Below, piece by piece: positions 22,328 to 36,400 of a stretch of 64,000 bases of DNA. The notes below the pieces were generated by a model. That model made no database searches, was not told the DNA's origin, and saw only the letters and a program-made list of their open reading frames with translations. Origin of the DNA: Pelodera strongyloides (taxonomy: Eukaryota > Nematoda > Chromadorea > Rhabditida > Rhabditidae); contig JAANDG010000367.1 of the NCBI GenBank assembly GCA_036852015.1, forward strand, positions 62,001 through 126,000, written 5' to 3'. Position 1 is the stretch's first letter. Each line of letters opens with the position of its first letter. The translations under genes were made by a program, and so were the position numbers.

Positions 22328-24858
22328 ATGGATCCGGAACTCTTACGACAACGTGCGGCCTTTCAAAAGCATGCGTCACGCACCGTGAGTTGTAAACGTT
22401 CAACCCTACATTTTTTGCTGATCATGCTAATGCTTCCGTAAATTAAGTTTGCCTTGTAGCATAACATAAGTATCAACTACATGCATTTTATGTAGTTGAT
22501 AATTATGTTATGGTTGTTAGTTGTTAGTTAGCGTATTTGATAAGTGATGAACTTCTCAGGTGTCGGTACAACAACGTCCGTCTGGACAACTCCCGTCACA
22601 TTCAACGTATAACGCAGGTGAACTTTATTTTGGAATAACGCATGTTGTTGACTTGATTGTTGCTTCCGTTGCGTGATCGACTACTGTAGATCGTATAGCT
22701 AGGTATCCAAGTGTAGATAGATCCACAGGGGTAAAATACGATGGTGTGGTCGAGTCTTCTAAAAGGTTCGGCAGTATTTTGTAGGGGGTCTATTTAACCT
22801 CGATTCACGTCATTTTCCATTCCCTTTCCGTGCTTGCCCCATAGAATGCTCTTATTTTGCACATGCGTACATTTTGTCGTTTAGTTTACAAACTGCCTCA
22901 CAAACCGAGCTCACGTAACCTATCTGTATATTTCAGATGAGCATAAGAAGAAAAAGAAGACACCAAGGCCTCCCAATGGCGAACAAGCAGTCGTGAAAGG
23001 TTTGTTTTTTATTTGCGTTTTTCTATGAACTGCCTAAAGTTTATTGTTTTTTTTTAACTTACATGAACTTAGCGATGGATATGGAAATGAAAGCGAGTGC
23101 AGTATCAAATGCAAATAACTTTGGAGCGATGGCTAAGGTCGTCGATTATATGAAGGTATGATATTTTGTGCATCATACTTAAACTGGATGAATGTAGCTT
23201 GTTTGTATTCATAACTACAGTAGTAGTATGATTATGTGGCATGAGCCTCTCGCGTTATTGTTTTTTTATGCAATAAAGTATTTATGTGTACATTTAACTT
23301 CCTCCTTTCTTCAGAAGAGACACTTGAATTCACAGCATTGGTCTCTCAGTTTGTCAGAAATACTGGAAGAAATTCAAATTTACGATCTATCCAAAAAGAG
23401 CGAAATGTGGCTTATGGAGGTAATACTTTTCCTTAATTTATTCGAAATGTGACATAGGCTGCGAAAACATTAGTTTTGGATCTCGTTATGTTTCCATAAT
23501 TCTTATTGTTTTTTTTTGTATTTATTTGAGATCTTTAGGCTTTACCCAACAATCCGCGTCTCCAAATGGATTCCGATGGAAAATTTGTATTCCGACCTCC
23601 GTATAAGATCAAGAACAAGTCAACTTTAATGGGTGTTTTAGAAAAGTGGCATACGGTATGGGTATCTATCAGTTTGAAGTATGAAAACATTTGTATTGAT
23701 TATGCGTGGAATGTAACACGAGGAGAATTTGTTGGGTCGGATGTGCACTCATGTATGTTTGGTTTTCAGGATGGCAAGGGTGGTATTTTATTAACAGATC
23801 TGAATGAATGCGTGCCAAGCGGGGAGAGTGTCCTTGAGGTGGGAGATTTTTCATACGGTGATTACACTTTGTCACTTTTGAGCTGGTTATTTCCGATTGT
23901 CGTCGTATTCAGGTAGAATATTAGATTTTTTTAGAGTTATGATTTTTTGGGACGGTTGGCCTTCCCATAAGACGCTTATTTTTCCATGGGACCGCTATTC
24001 TTCCATGGGACGGCTATTCTTGAATAGAGCCGGATATTGAACCCTAATTCGGTCATCCATGTCCATGCCGTTTCATTATTTGCCTTGTCATAGCCTTTCT
24101 TCTGTACTCCTTTAAAAATTCTGGAACAAATTTATTTCTTTTTATTGATTTTTTTTTCAATTGTCTCGTATGTTTAGTCCTTGAAAGATAAGATCATTGT
24201 GGTGCCGACACAAGTAAATAAGAGGAAGGATAAGGTGTTCTTCTTCAACGACCTCACTTTGGATATAGAATTGGATGAAGGTAATAAATCTTAACTTTTT
24301 GTTTATTGCTTGTTATTCACTCTTTATTTGTATGGTTTCATATTTTGAGAGGGTTATATAGGGAGAGGAAATACTTGTTATTTAGATTTCCGTGGATTAT
24401 GGCGTAATGTGTCAGTGGATCATTTGGATGAGAAGAAGATTGAGGAATACCTCCAGAAACATGGAATCGACACAATGAAGGTGAGCGAGTTTTTCCCCAA
24501 CATCCAGCTTGGCCTGAGCAAATGTGTGAGCTCACCTAACTATCTCCTAAATTTTCATAATTCATAAATTTTCTTTGCTCATGATGTGCAAACAGGTTGA
24601 GTACAGGATGTACGCAGCACTTTTGTCTTATTGAGAGTAAACAGTTGAAGATGAGGTCTCAACAAACGCCAAGACGCCAAGAAGCCGAATAACAAGATGT
24701 AGTCGTAAGCCACTAGTTAAATGTGTTTCTACTTATAGGACCTCGCGCCAAAGAAGCTGAATAATGGACCTCCGAAGCGAAAACAGATCAAGAGAAAGTT
24801 GAATCCCAGCAAGGTTCAAAACCAGCATTTGGCGGATGTACTCAAGGATTACGAATAG
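22328..24858 (+). CDS. gtf-2E2: Transcription initiation factor TFIIE subunit beta
   Basis: Ten exons join in phase: 22328-22384, 22560-22617, 22937-22999, 23073-23155, 23315-23419, 23539-23655, 23770-23838, 24178-24280, 24386-24480 and 24739-24858. They give 289 residues, close to the usual 290 or so for this subunit. Recognisable parts are the basic KHKKKKKTPRPP leader, the first winged helix (MAKVVDYMKKRHL ... LSLSEILEEIQIYDL, then FRPPYKIKNKSTLMGVLEKW), the second winged helix (GGILLTDLNECVPSGESVL, DKIIVVPTQVNKRKDKVFFF), the signature D-FRGLWRNVSVDHLDEKKIEEY, and a lysine-rich C-terminal helix (PKRKQIKRKLNPSKV). TFIIE-beta binds TFIIE-alpha and single-stranded promoter DNA, and brings TFIIH into the pol II preinitiation complex. 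A TTTTACAG acceptor lies seven bases before the ATG. Nothing appears damaged. Confidence 0.9.
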
Positions 24859-25118
24859 TATATGTACACATATCATATCATGGTCTCATTGCGTATGAAA
24901 CGAAAATAAGATATTATTTTACCCATTCGTTTTGTTCCTGACTATGAATTACGACGTTCTGACGTTGTTCGTATATGTTATTCACATTTGTGATGTGTTT
25001 TTTTATTCAACGTGTGGCGTGCTTGCTTTGTTCATTCACAAGTGGATACGTAATTAACTGATGTATTTTTCCAGGCTCTTTTCCTCAACGACTGGGTTCT
25101 CCCGAATGACTGGCACCC

Positions 25119-26957
25119 ATGCAGATAAGATGGCTGCAGTTGAGGGGTTCAGGTTGGTAGAGTCATTTTTTATTTTATAGCTTGGACCAGATAACCAGAT
25201 AATTTGAGACGAAATGTGTGTTTGCCTATCTGTCTGTGACAGTGGGCGACTTTTTATGTATGATCTTTTCTACCGTACTTTTCTAAAGCTAGTTACTTAG
25301 ATTTCCCTGGCCGTTTCCCAAACATCCACCCACCCGTGGGTATCGTCTGGCCAGTTATGCGACACTAACTTTTGTTCGATCTCTATCAAGGCTCTTGTTC
25401 TTTAAAGGCTAGTTGATTGTTATGTGTGCGTTCTTTATTGAGAGCTACATGCAAATATTCTGGTCAGTTTGAACTGAAAGTTGCTCTTTCTTGCTTACAT
25501 ATTCATATCTTTATCTTTTGAGCAAGTTCGTTTTGTTATAAAAGTCTAGTCTCCTATGATGATTTAATTTATATACTGCTTTGTGTTGCAGGCGTGAATA
25601 AGTTGCGAGTTCACAACAGAGAGCGCTTTATTCAGTTGCTGGAGGATCGATCGAGACCCTTGGTTACGATAGCCAACCATCGATGTAACATTGACGATCC
25701 ATTGATGTGGTGTGAGTTGTGCACGTCATATCCTCATTTCTTAAAAGAATAACTGTAAATTGTTCTTAAAATGTCACAGACACAGAAAGGTTAACTTTCA
25801 GTAGTAGAGTTTGGTTTGGTCTTTTTTTATGTAGAAAATTCTAGGTTTAATTTCGTGGAAAGAATTCTTCCGAAACATCGATCGTCAGAGGTTTACGCTT
25901 GCTGCACACAATATATGTTTCACTAAACAGTCGCACACTACGTACGTGAGTTGATGCTTTCAGTGAATATCTTTTCTGCATTACATATCAGTCCTCGGAC
26001 TACTTCAAAACATTATAATAATTAACCTTCGCAGGCTATTTTCGCTGGGTCAGTGCGTCCCCTGCGTCCGTGGGGAAGGTGTATTTCAAAAAGGAATGGA
26101 CTTTTCTGTGGAAAAATTGGACGAACGGGCGTGGGTGCACATGTTTCCAGAGGGAAAAGTCAACCATGAGAATGCACCTATGAGGTTGGTTTATTTCCCA
26201 GATTTTAGGTGCCTCGCTCTCTCCTCGGCTAAGATATGTTTCCTCTGTTTGGTACATCTCTATCCCAATCGTGTGTCTCACAAACTTTAGTATCTTAATA
26301 GTTCAAACTGCTTTAGGGTGAAATGGGGAGTGGGCAGGCTAGTTCTGGAACCGTCCGTCGCACCAATCGTCCTTCCAATCTGGCTAACCGGCATGGACAC
26401 CGTTTGGCCGGCACATCCACCCTACTATCCTAAGTTTGGCAATGTATGTACTGTATACACTGTTTAATCTAAAGGTGGTTTAGTTGTAAAGTTAGTCTCA
26501 CCGATTAGTTTTCTCTAAGTGTAGTGGATTCGGTTGTCCCGCATGCCCTGGAATTATAACGTTATTTTCTTCGGATATTAGAGAGGGAGTGAAGCTATTC
26601 AATCTATTCAGACGGTTGATATCACAATTGGCGATCCATGGGACCCACAAGAATTTCGAGATGATCTCTTCAAGAACGACTACAGCGAGCGCCAAAGGCG
26701 AAAGGTATGTTTGCGTATGAGCGGGTTTATTGTGTTTCCAATGAGTTTATTTCTTCTTTATTGAAAATGTAATAATTTGATAGTCATATCTTTTGCTGTG
26801 ATTTTCTTTAATTCGTTTATTGTTATTTCAGGTAGTGGCCGACGAAGTACAACGGTTACTGTACTCTTTGGGTGAGAAGTTGGGAGATCTGCCCAGGGGA
26901 ACTGTGGGTGCAATGGAGAATATAACTGACGGAAAGGAGTTGGAAAAATATCGGTGA
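25119..26957 (+). CDS. acl-3: Tafazzin, cardiolipin transacylase
   Basis: Seven exons: 25119-25152, 25592-25711, 25845-25941, 26035-26184, 26317-26443, 26582-26704 and 26832-26957, giving 258 residues. The glycerolipid acyltransferase motif I is present as NHRCNIDDP (HX4D type). Tafazzin-specific stretches follow: [46 protein letters not shown] (motif III), KWGVGRLV and [14 protein letters not shown]. Tafazzin remodels cardiolipin acyl chains on the mitochondrial inner and outer membranes. The first ATG after the acceptor at 25074 is at 25106 but is out of frame with the rest. The in-frame ATG at 25119 was chosen because its phase alone fits exon 2, so translation would need leaky scanning or an alternative first exon. 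The gene starts only about 215 bp after the TFIIE-beta stop codon, which allows a shared transcript. Confidence 0.88.
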
Positions 26958-27482
26958 TGTTCTTTATGAAGGAACTCTGTTTTTAGCGATGATATTAGTT
27001 TTATAAAGGTTAAAAATTATAGAGTATAGTCATTACTTCAAGTCACAATGGTGTTATAGTGATTGTAGGATTGATGTTAGGTACTAGATTAGTAAAGTTT
27101 GGCAAATTGAAAATTGTTAGGCTCGGTAGCTTTTTCCGGTAGCCGGTTTCCCTTTTTTAGATTTTTTTTAGGAACTGTTATCGCAACACATGATCACAAC
27201 GAGTATGCTTACATTTGTGCTTTTAATGTTATTTTTATATTGATGCTAGGCAATGAACCGTTTTGTTTGTGTTACATCGATGATGCAAGTAAGATTTCTG
27301 CCCAGTTCAGGAAATCATAAACAGATTCCTCAGCATTTGTGTTGTATAAATTGAGTCCAGTGGTTTTCATCCACTTTATTTACTTGAACTTTTGCATTTT
27401 TGTTTCATTGATTGGTTTCAACTTGCTCTCAACTTCTAATGTTAGCGAAGTTAACGTAAACACTATTTATTCATATTTACAG
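26958..27482. other. Spacer between tafazzin and succinyl-CoA ligase
   Basis: 525 bp of AT-rich sequence with no gene. It ends in TATTTACAG immediately before the next start codon, a probable trans-splice acceptor. Confidence 0.5.
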
Positions 27483-30400
27483 ATGTTTCGGTGGTGCCGG
27501 TCCTTGGAAAATTTCAACAAAGCAGTATTACAGGTGCTACTAATTTGTTTATGTCAATTTTTGTTCGTTTTGTCACTGCATTGTTCTTTATTCTTGTCGT
27601 AGGACGCCGGAAATTAGAACATTGAGTGGATGAAATTGATTTCAGGTTTCAGGAAAAACTGTTTGATTTCAGGGTCAACGGCGGCTTCTAAACTTGCAAG
27701 AATATCAAAGTAAAGGAATATTGGATAAGTACAATTGTCAAGTGCAGGAATTCGTTGTTGCTACGAACAAGGAAGAAGCTGCAAGGCAATTGAAAGACAC
27801 AACGTTTGGTGGGTTTCTCTTCGGTACACACGCTAGGAGTACTGTTTGATAACCTCTTCCGAATCCTACGGAGTTTGGCGGAGTAATCTGCCTTCTGGAC
27901 TCTGGACGTCTGGACCGTGAACGTCCCTTTGACTTTGTTTTATTATCACATTAGTTTTGCAGAGGAATATGTTGTAAAAGCTCAAATCCTGGCCGGCGGT
28001 CGTGGAAAAGGACGCTTCGTGGGTGGGCCGCCGAATCTCGGAGGAGTATTTATATCCACAAAGTATGGTTTTGGTACTTTTTGGAGCATTACTTTACTCG
28101 TTGTGATATTGCCGTGTTTTTATCCTCAGGATGATCACGAATACGAATCGAAATCAGCAAAAATGAATTTCGAAAAGTTTTTGGTTACGTGAACTCAACT
28201 GGTACCGGAACCGGCCAGGCAGGGATCAGATCAGCACTGTTCGGGTGAATAGATGTTTAACTGTTTCCTTTACTTTAGTAAGGAAGAAGCACTGAATAGA
28301 ATTCCAGAAATGGTGGGAAGAAAGTTGGTGACCAAACAAACTCCTAAGGAGGGTGTTCTCGTTGAAAAGGTTGGTGATTAAATATGAAATTCTGTTTGCA
28401 GGGCAAACCGCTTGGACCCTGCAAATATGACTAACGTGGCATGCAGAGAGCCTTCGAAACACAAGCCAACACAGACAGGCACCTGAAGCCCCTTCAAAAT
28501 CAACTTATATTACGCTATCGTAATCAACATAAAAACTCAATCACCATAATTAGCTTAATGGTCGTAGCTGCTTTAGAAATCTGTCATTAACTTATAGACT
28601 GGTGAGTTCAAATGTTTAGGTTATGGTCGCAAGAGGAGTCAATATCGTCCGCGAAACCTACCTGGCCATCCTGTTAGACAGAGAAAGCAACGGCCCAGTG
28701 GGTTTCTTGATTTTATTTTTTTATTTTTCGCCCATGTTGGTACCCAGAGTGCTTTCTACGTATACGTATTGCATTCTTTGTGAGATTTATGTTTTGTACA
28801 AGAGTACGTTCTCGACTTTCAGGTCGTTGTTGTCAGTCCGGCGGGCGGTGTTGATATCGAAGAAGTAGCGGAAAAGAATCCCGAATTGATCTTTAAGGTG
28901 CTTTGTTGTTTTTATATTAATTTTATTTCGACTGGTTTTATTGGTTCTAAGTTCCAACCCTCTACTCTTGTTGCATGTACGATTTACGGTACCGAAATTT
29001 CATGTTTAGACGCGATACGCGATAGAGGCCTTTGAAAACGTTGTTTTCTTTCCTTTTTTTACATGCTCACGTACGACGCAGAGATTATAATGTGCGATTT
29101 TGTTCCAGGAACCAATTGATATCCAAGAAGGAATGACCGTAGAGCAGTCGTTGAGAATAGCGCGAAATCTGAAGTTTGAAGGGGACCTTGTGGACCAGGT
29201 CGGTATTGTATTCGTCCTTTTCTGAGTTATGTTCTTTGTGTTATTACGTGAATTCGTTTTATGAGATGATTCGATGGTGTTGTGCTTGGTGTTTAGTTGC
29301 CTTTTGTCGTTTAAATATCTGCGTTTATCTTTACTTCCACACAATTCAGGCTGCCGAGCAGATTCGCAAACTCTATCAATTGTTCATCAAAGTCGACGCT
29401 ACACAAGTGGAAATCAATCCATTTGTGGAAACAAAAGATAAGAAAGGTGGAGCCGCTTTATTTGATTATTCTCAGAGTCAATTTCGCCATTCTGCCTTCT
29501 ACCTTAGGGGATGATAATACATCGCGTCGGGTTCTTGTACGTATTTACTTTGGTGGTTTTACATACATTTTTAAACAATACAGTATCCATAATCCTTTGC
29601 TTTGCAGTGTACTGTGTAGATGCGAAAATGAATTTTGACGATAGTGCCCAGTTCAGACAGAAGGAGATTTTTGCGATGGGCGACATGTCTGATATGGTAC
29701 GTTTGAGCTTTTTCGTACTACAATATATGAATAGTGTCTGTAGATTCTTAAGATGCTGGTGCACTTTATTTTAATTTTATCTAGAAGATACATAATCTGT
29801 AGGCAACAATAAGTCAAGATTATATGCAGAATACTTGTGATGTGGTACGGTTTCAGGATCCTCGCGAAGTTGAAGCTCATAAATATAGTTTGAATTATAT
29901 TCCAATGGAGGGCAATATCGGATGTCTAGGTTGGTTATATATCCATTTTGTTACTTGCATCTTTCCAACTCTGTGAATGCCACACACCGCGCGAACTCCC
30001 TATTTGTTAGTCGGATACAGTAGGCCAGTAGGAACCCAGGAACTACAGTAATATTAAAAAGTCATGTTACCGTTACAATCTCAACGTTTGTACTTTCCAG
30101 TGAACGGTGCTGGACTGGCAATGGCTACAATGGACATCATCAAATTGCACGGTGGAGAGCCGGCCAACTTCTTGGATGTGGGGGGAGCAGTGACCGAGGA
30201 AGGAGTCTTCCAGGCATTCAGGATAATCACGTCGGATCCACAGGTATCAATGTTACTAGTTATTAGATATATCGTGGGTAATTATGATTATGCTCCCCAG
30301 TTCCTTTTTTTTACTTTGCGTTTGGAGGGAGAGTAGTAGAGTGGATAGCGTTTTCAGTTGTACCACCTTCGTGTCAGTATTAACTGAATTTAGTTGTTTT

Positions 30401-33400
30401 GTCTCCGTCTTTTCCTGACTCGTCTTTATTTATAGTTCGATGTATTTTTATCCATCTGGGACTTGACACTGTCATGTTCCGCGTACGTGTGAACAGGATA
30501 GGTAGAGGTAGAGAAATTTATTGGCGAATAATTCAAATGTCTGATCGCCTCGTAGTCAAATTCGGATCCGATTATATGGTAGTTTTCCAATTGTATCTTT
30601 TTTGTTTACCTCTCTCTCATGGCATAAACTCGTTGACGCTCTGACCGACGAAACCACCATCCGAATTAGCATATTGCATAAATTTAGATGGTGGTCTTGA
30701 GCTCGTAGCCATACGGATTAGAATATTAGGTATGGTGAAAATCAGAAGCGTATCATAAAGAGCTACAAGTTACGGAAACACTACATATATTTGGATGGTG
30801 GTTTTGAGCTTTTCCCGACGAGTTTCCGACGACGAGTCTCTCTCTCATCTTGCTAGTGAGATTAGGCGATGGGGTTAATCATTTGCTAGTGCATAGAATG
30901 GATCAGTTCATGCCGGCTAGATTAGGATATGATAGAAATCCTGCGAGAGTGAGTGATTACATAACCTAGTTTGCTCGTTTGAAAGCATCGTTAGTGGATG
31001 CTTACTGTATTGGGATTGGGGTATTTAGAAAAAGATAGTCGGTAGAATCATCGCTTCTCCATACTTTCATTTTCCAATGGTGTAACTTATTATTCTGTTT
31101 ATAACAATGATGGGTAGAGCGCTGTCATATAACATTCGTATTCATCTGATTGTTGATCTATTGTAATTGTAGGGGTTTGGGGTTTACTCGGCGAAGCAAT
31201 TACCATATCGCTTTGATGTGGAACTCTCGTTCTCGTTGTTAGCCGGTCCCCGTTTCTCGTTCCTCTAGTGGTCTAGTGGCGCACCACACATCTACCCCTC
31301 CTATACCATGACACGTGACCCACCATTAGCCCGCTGCCCCCGTCCCTTCCCTCTAACTAGTGGGAATGGTGGGATTACACGAGTGCCCACTAATTCGAAT
31401 GTTAAACACTGAGCGGTGATCAACTGGATGAAAAGTATGAATGAAGAAAAGCATGAATGAAACGTTTGTGGCAAAGCGATCGTAGCTTCTTGCTTGGTAT
31501 GAATCTGAGCCAGAGGCTTAATTTGGGGCTTTTAGCGCTCTATGACCCAGTCCTACAAGGGCCTCTTTCTCCTGCTTTCCCACAGCTATAGACTAAGGTC
31601 CTCTGCTTTGCTCCATATCCTGGGTGTTTGCTTGAATTTTTCTATTTTCCACGTATACGTATAACCTAACCTCCCCCCCCATTCACTGACGTGTTCTACC
31701 ATTCAGTGTATGTGTATATGTGGTCAATGTCTCCGATTCGTTATTGCGTGTCAAACAGAACAGGTGCACGTGATGTTATGCGTGGCGTGGTGTTGCGCGT
31801 CTGGCGTTCCCATTCTGACCTAGCCCTCTTGCGTCACAATCGCTATTCAATGAATATCTCTTACTTGGCATCAGGTCATTGGGTAATTTGATGCGCCATA
31901 TTCTTCCGCTGTTGGCAAAGTTTATTAGCACCGATCTTGATGGCACTAGTGACCAGAACAGAATCAGATTTAATGAACTTCAAAAACAACAAACGAGTGA
32001 TGAATCGGTCGTTCGATGTTTATGATCTGAAAAAGCGTTATAACCGGTACATGTTGAATGGTTCCCTCGTTCCCTGATATGATAGTTTAAATAGCGTGCA
32101 AGATTTTTTTGTTGGAAGAGCGGGAGGTTATTCAATATCCGCATGTCTTACATTTTTCGGTCTATATATCTCACTTGAATTAAGGGGTAGGAATGGTTCC
32201 ACTAGGGATTAGTGCATTAGTCTGTCTACATAGCGACTTTTTGAGGTTCTGATGCCCCGATGGGCCCGTGAACTTTCAGTTTTCCCGCCATGTCTTTCCG
32301 GTACTCGGTGTCTCATTCAACGAGGTCATGCGTGCACCTCATCAATATCTGCCACAGGCACGCAACCTGTGACCCGAACCGCTTTAAAGTGAACGGTTCT
32401 AGACAGGAAATGATGGGCCGATGGGCCTACTGGTTTGAGAGCAAGTGGGTGCAAATCTTGACGATGTTGGTGCGAAGAGCATAGAGAGATAAGTGTGCAC
32501 TTCCAGTTTATTAGAGATGGTACACTGAGTTCAGCGAACCATTATTTATATAATTTAAGCAACATTAATGAGAGGCACCTCAATCCCTTCCGGTTTGTCT
32601 TCACTGAGTCGTTTCACGAATGTGGCTCTAGTTGAGCACAGTTTTCGGAACTGTTTTTCACTCTCCGCGGGTGTTACCGAGCATGTGGTGTGGTAATGAT
32701 TGTTTAATATGCCATTTGAGAGTGTTTTTGTGGCGGGCGTCCGTCACTCACTTACACATTTTGTGTTGTACAAATTGTTCTTAATGTTCTTAACTAGAGC
32801 CGAGATGTTTGTTGATGGAAACTGACTATAGTTTGTGTTGATGGGTGGAGTTTTTTGGACTAGGATAAACTAATAATAATTACAGTAAGATCCTGTCTGT
32901 GAGGGTTGTAAGCTGTAAGGCGGAGTACTGTTGTCTAAACTAGAAGGAATAAGCAGTCGGTACAATTTAAGAAGTCCGACCATGTAGTTGAGTGTTTTCT
33001 GGACTACTTCCTTGTTTTTCTATTCCATGCCCTTCTAGATGGTGAGGTCATTTTCAAATCTCGCAACATTGCTCTTATCAGCAATTAGTACTGCAAGTTT
33101 GGCGCCTGTGCTTATCTCGTGACCGTCTGATTCAATATAATGTTGGCTGACCCCACTGTCTTTTTAGCTTCAGATACCCGTCTTATCTCGTTATAAGGCT
33201 TCACGATGTTTCAAATTCAAATTATTATTCACAAACGATATCGCCTAACAACTACTATAAGTCTATCTTATTATATAAAGGAGAAGAGTTTACTTTTTTG
33301 TTTGTGTGAACGTAACGAAACTTGTTCATAAACGAAATCAAACACACAAAACGTTCGTATCGGATGAGGCTCGAACCTGCCACCTCTGGCTTCATAGCCC

Positions 33401-36400
33401 AGCGCTCTACCTACTGCGCTATGCTGGCTTAGGGAAAGACAATCTATCCGCTCTACACAAGAGAACTTCCAGTGTCAAATTGTTAAATTTGCATAGCACA
33501 ATACAATTAGTCGTTTCCAGGATTCATAATTATACGTTTTCCCAATTATATATGACTATTAAAGCGAATATGTAGGCACTCAAAATGAGCAAAAAAAACG
33601 CGAAACTAGCGTTTACATAGACGTTAATTTAAATAGGCGACTGAATATGTAAATACGAATTTGCATGCCCTGCATCTTGAATCTCTATTTGCCGACGTAA
33701 GTTGAAATTTGCTCCATCAGACCCAAATATATGCCACGGGTCTGATTAACGCGTTTACTATGGAAAAGGCGATTTGTAGTTCATTTTCTTTTAAGTGGGT
33801 AATTGTAGACAATTTTTGATATTTATTTCATTGATGGGGACACGCATTCTATTAATACAACTTAACTTCAAAAATGGCCTACATATTCCCTTTAACGTGT
33901 GAAGCAGAGAGGGAAGAAGGCATACTCATACTTTTTTTAAATAGGGTAAAAATTTGGCCGAAGGCCGATTCCTCCAGAAGTAGGGCTCTTCGAACGGCTG
34001 GTAGCTGTATTCATGTATTCCGCTCCCCGACGTTTCAATTTCTCTCATGCCCTGTCCATGTTTGCGATTCGCACTTGCGAAAATGACAAATGCCTGTCCA
34101 TGTTCAGGCAAATTTACATGAATGTCAAATGCCTACCGTAACCCATGCGAATAACGCGTTTGACATAGTCCCGCAACGAAGTGTATCAGATCCGTACTCA
34201 TTGAAATAGATCAGTACTATTTTGAAATAGATCCATACTAGATGCAAAATCGCTGCGGGACCTTGTCATTCACATTGACTCGAACATGGACAGGCATTTG
34301 TCATTTTCACAAGTGCGAATCGCATACTTGGACAGGGCATCACTATCTCGGCCTCAAGCTCTACGAAGCGCAAGCACATTCCTTTCCCGCCCATTCTTCC
34401 AATATTTGAATATAACTTGTCCGGCAAGAGATTTATTTGTCTGCGCCCTCCTTACACACACCAAATTCTTGCCTGAGGCACAGTGTTCGGTTGGACTGCT
34501 GCGGTAGGTTGACTCTGCCTTTCTCTTTTCTCTCTCCTTAGTTTATCTCGCAACTCTCCCTCGTTTCGCTCTCTCTCCCTCCCTCTCATAACTCTCCCTC
34601 CCTCTATGCTCTCTGGTAGAAAACTGCTCAGCCTCCCCCTTGCCCGAACATCACTATCCAACATACCCATGAGCTATGAGGGGGCAGTACCCTTGTCCTG
34701 AGGGCTCTATTACGTTTCCCGCACTCTTGATAGTAGCTCCACTGCGTCATCGTCTTCACTAACGCCACTATTCCATATACGCTCATATTGTGTATTACCA
34801 TACTCCCATACTGTAGTTAGTAGTATGTACCGGCCAGTTTCCTTAAAGCGAAATGCTAGCCCCTTTGGAAAATTTACATATGATAAGCAAATCCTATGTA
34901 TCCTATGCTAATTTTGTACGATCATCCACCGCAATCGTACAAAATTAGCATAGGATACAAAGGATTTGCTTATCATATGCAAATTTTCCAAAGGGGCTAG
35001 CATTTCGCTTTAAAATACTGTAGTTTAACCAGATTATTATTCACTTTTCTTAGCTTATATTCTTCTATTTATATAGTGCGATGTTGATATGCAACAGCAA
35101 CAGTGCAACAGTAACGTAAACGCCGGTACAACTATCTTCCATTTCCATTTCCATTGCATTTTTTATTTTTTTTTGTGCTAGTTTCCTTACTTGGTGACCT
35201 GCCAACTTTAGCTCCTAGATAGTTGTTCCCTGTGTTTGGGGTCATAGGTCCCTGTTGGTGTCGCAGGCAGCGGTTTTGCGGTTTGGGGACCGGTGGTTCT
35301 CTCGTCCGCTCTCCCGCGTGACCCTTTTGGTGTCTACCACGCACTGGTACAGCCGGGTCACACATCGCCCTCTCCCGCCATCTCCTAGGGGGATGGTCAG
35401 TCAATGGTGCACATTGGTACGCGTTGCGTGTTCGCGTCACGTTGTACCAATCGGCAACTCGCACGGTCCCCGACCCTTGCTTGGCATTTCTCTTCCCTTT
35501 GGTCCGACCATTGGTCTGCTGCTCTTTTCCCAACCTACGCCTTTATCCTTCTCATATCGTTTGTACTTTTAAGTGCCAGGTTTCATTCTAGTAGGTAACA
35601 TTTTCTTCACTGTAAGACTGAAAGTAGTTTGAGCTTAGTGTGTCAGTGTTGTCATATATCGAGATCTGATCCTCGTGCCCTATGTTCTCTTATTATCAGT
35701 ATTCTCAGCGAATAATATGTCTGACCTTGACTCTGTTAGTCTGTTTCCTGGAATGTTGACCCGATCCATTCTGTGCCTGTCGGTCTCATCACCACCTCTC
35801 ACTGTAGCGGTCAGCCCTCCCGCGTACAGATAGACGCCCGGACTGATGCGGTGCTAAGATAAGAAGGCACAAGAGGAGAGTAGACCTTTACACAGTCCAC
35901 TGCCACATACTGACACATCCCTTAGTAGATACATGTTCCCCACCGTCCATAATAAGACATGTTAGCTGATATCTTTTCGTATTTTCCCTGTTTTGAACTG
36001 ACTAGTATGTAGAGTGCATTGTGCTTAAACGCGGAGAGGACGTAATTTGCATAATCTCCCAAGTGCACGTAGAAGTGACCGATTTCCAAACTGTCGTGGA
36101 CTGGTTTTTCCGTTTTGATCCCGTTATTCACTGAAACTCCGGAAACTGTAATGAAGGTCGATCGACCGCGTACCTTGCGTGTAGTCGTTCTACCGTACAT
36201 TGATTAGAACTCTTCATGCCTAACTAAACTGTGAGACTGTGCCCCCAATCCACTATCACTCTACTACCCTTCCAAGCTATTTGGTATCAATAATCAATTT
36301 GTACTGCAACTCGGTCGATACCGTTCGTGTACAACATTGGTAATGTACCCGTAATGGATATCGACTGAGTTGCGGACAAATCCCCCATGCAGTTACTTAG

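Noticed and set aside
35132..35598. A 133-codon minus-strand frame and overlapping plus-strand frames in the ligase intron
   Set aside because: No domain, no hydrophobic pattern, no splice context. The sequence is biased in composition and all phases are relatively open.
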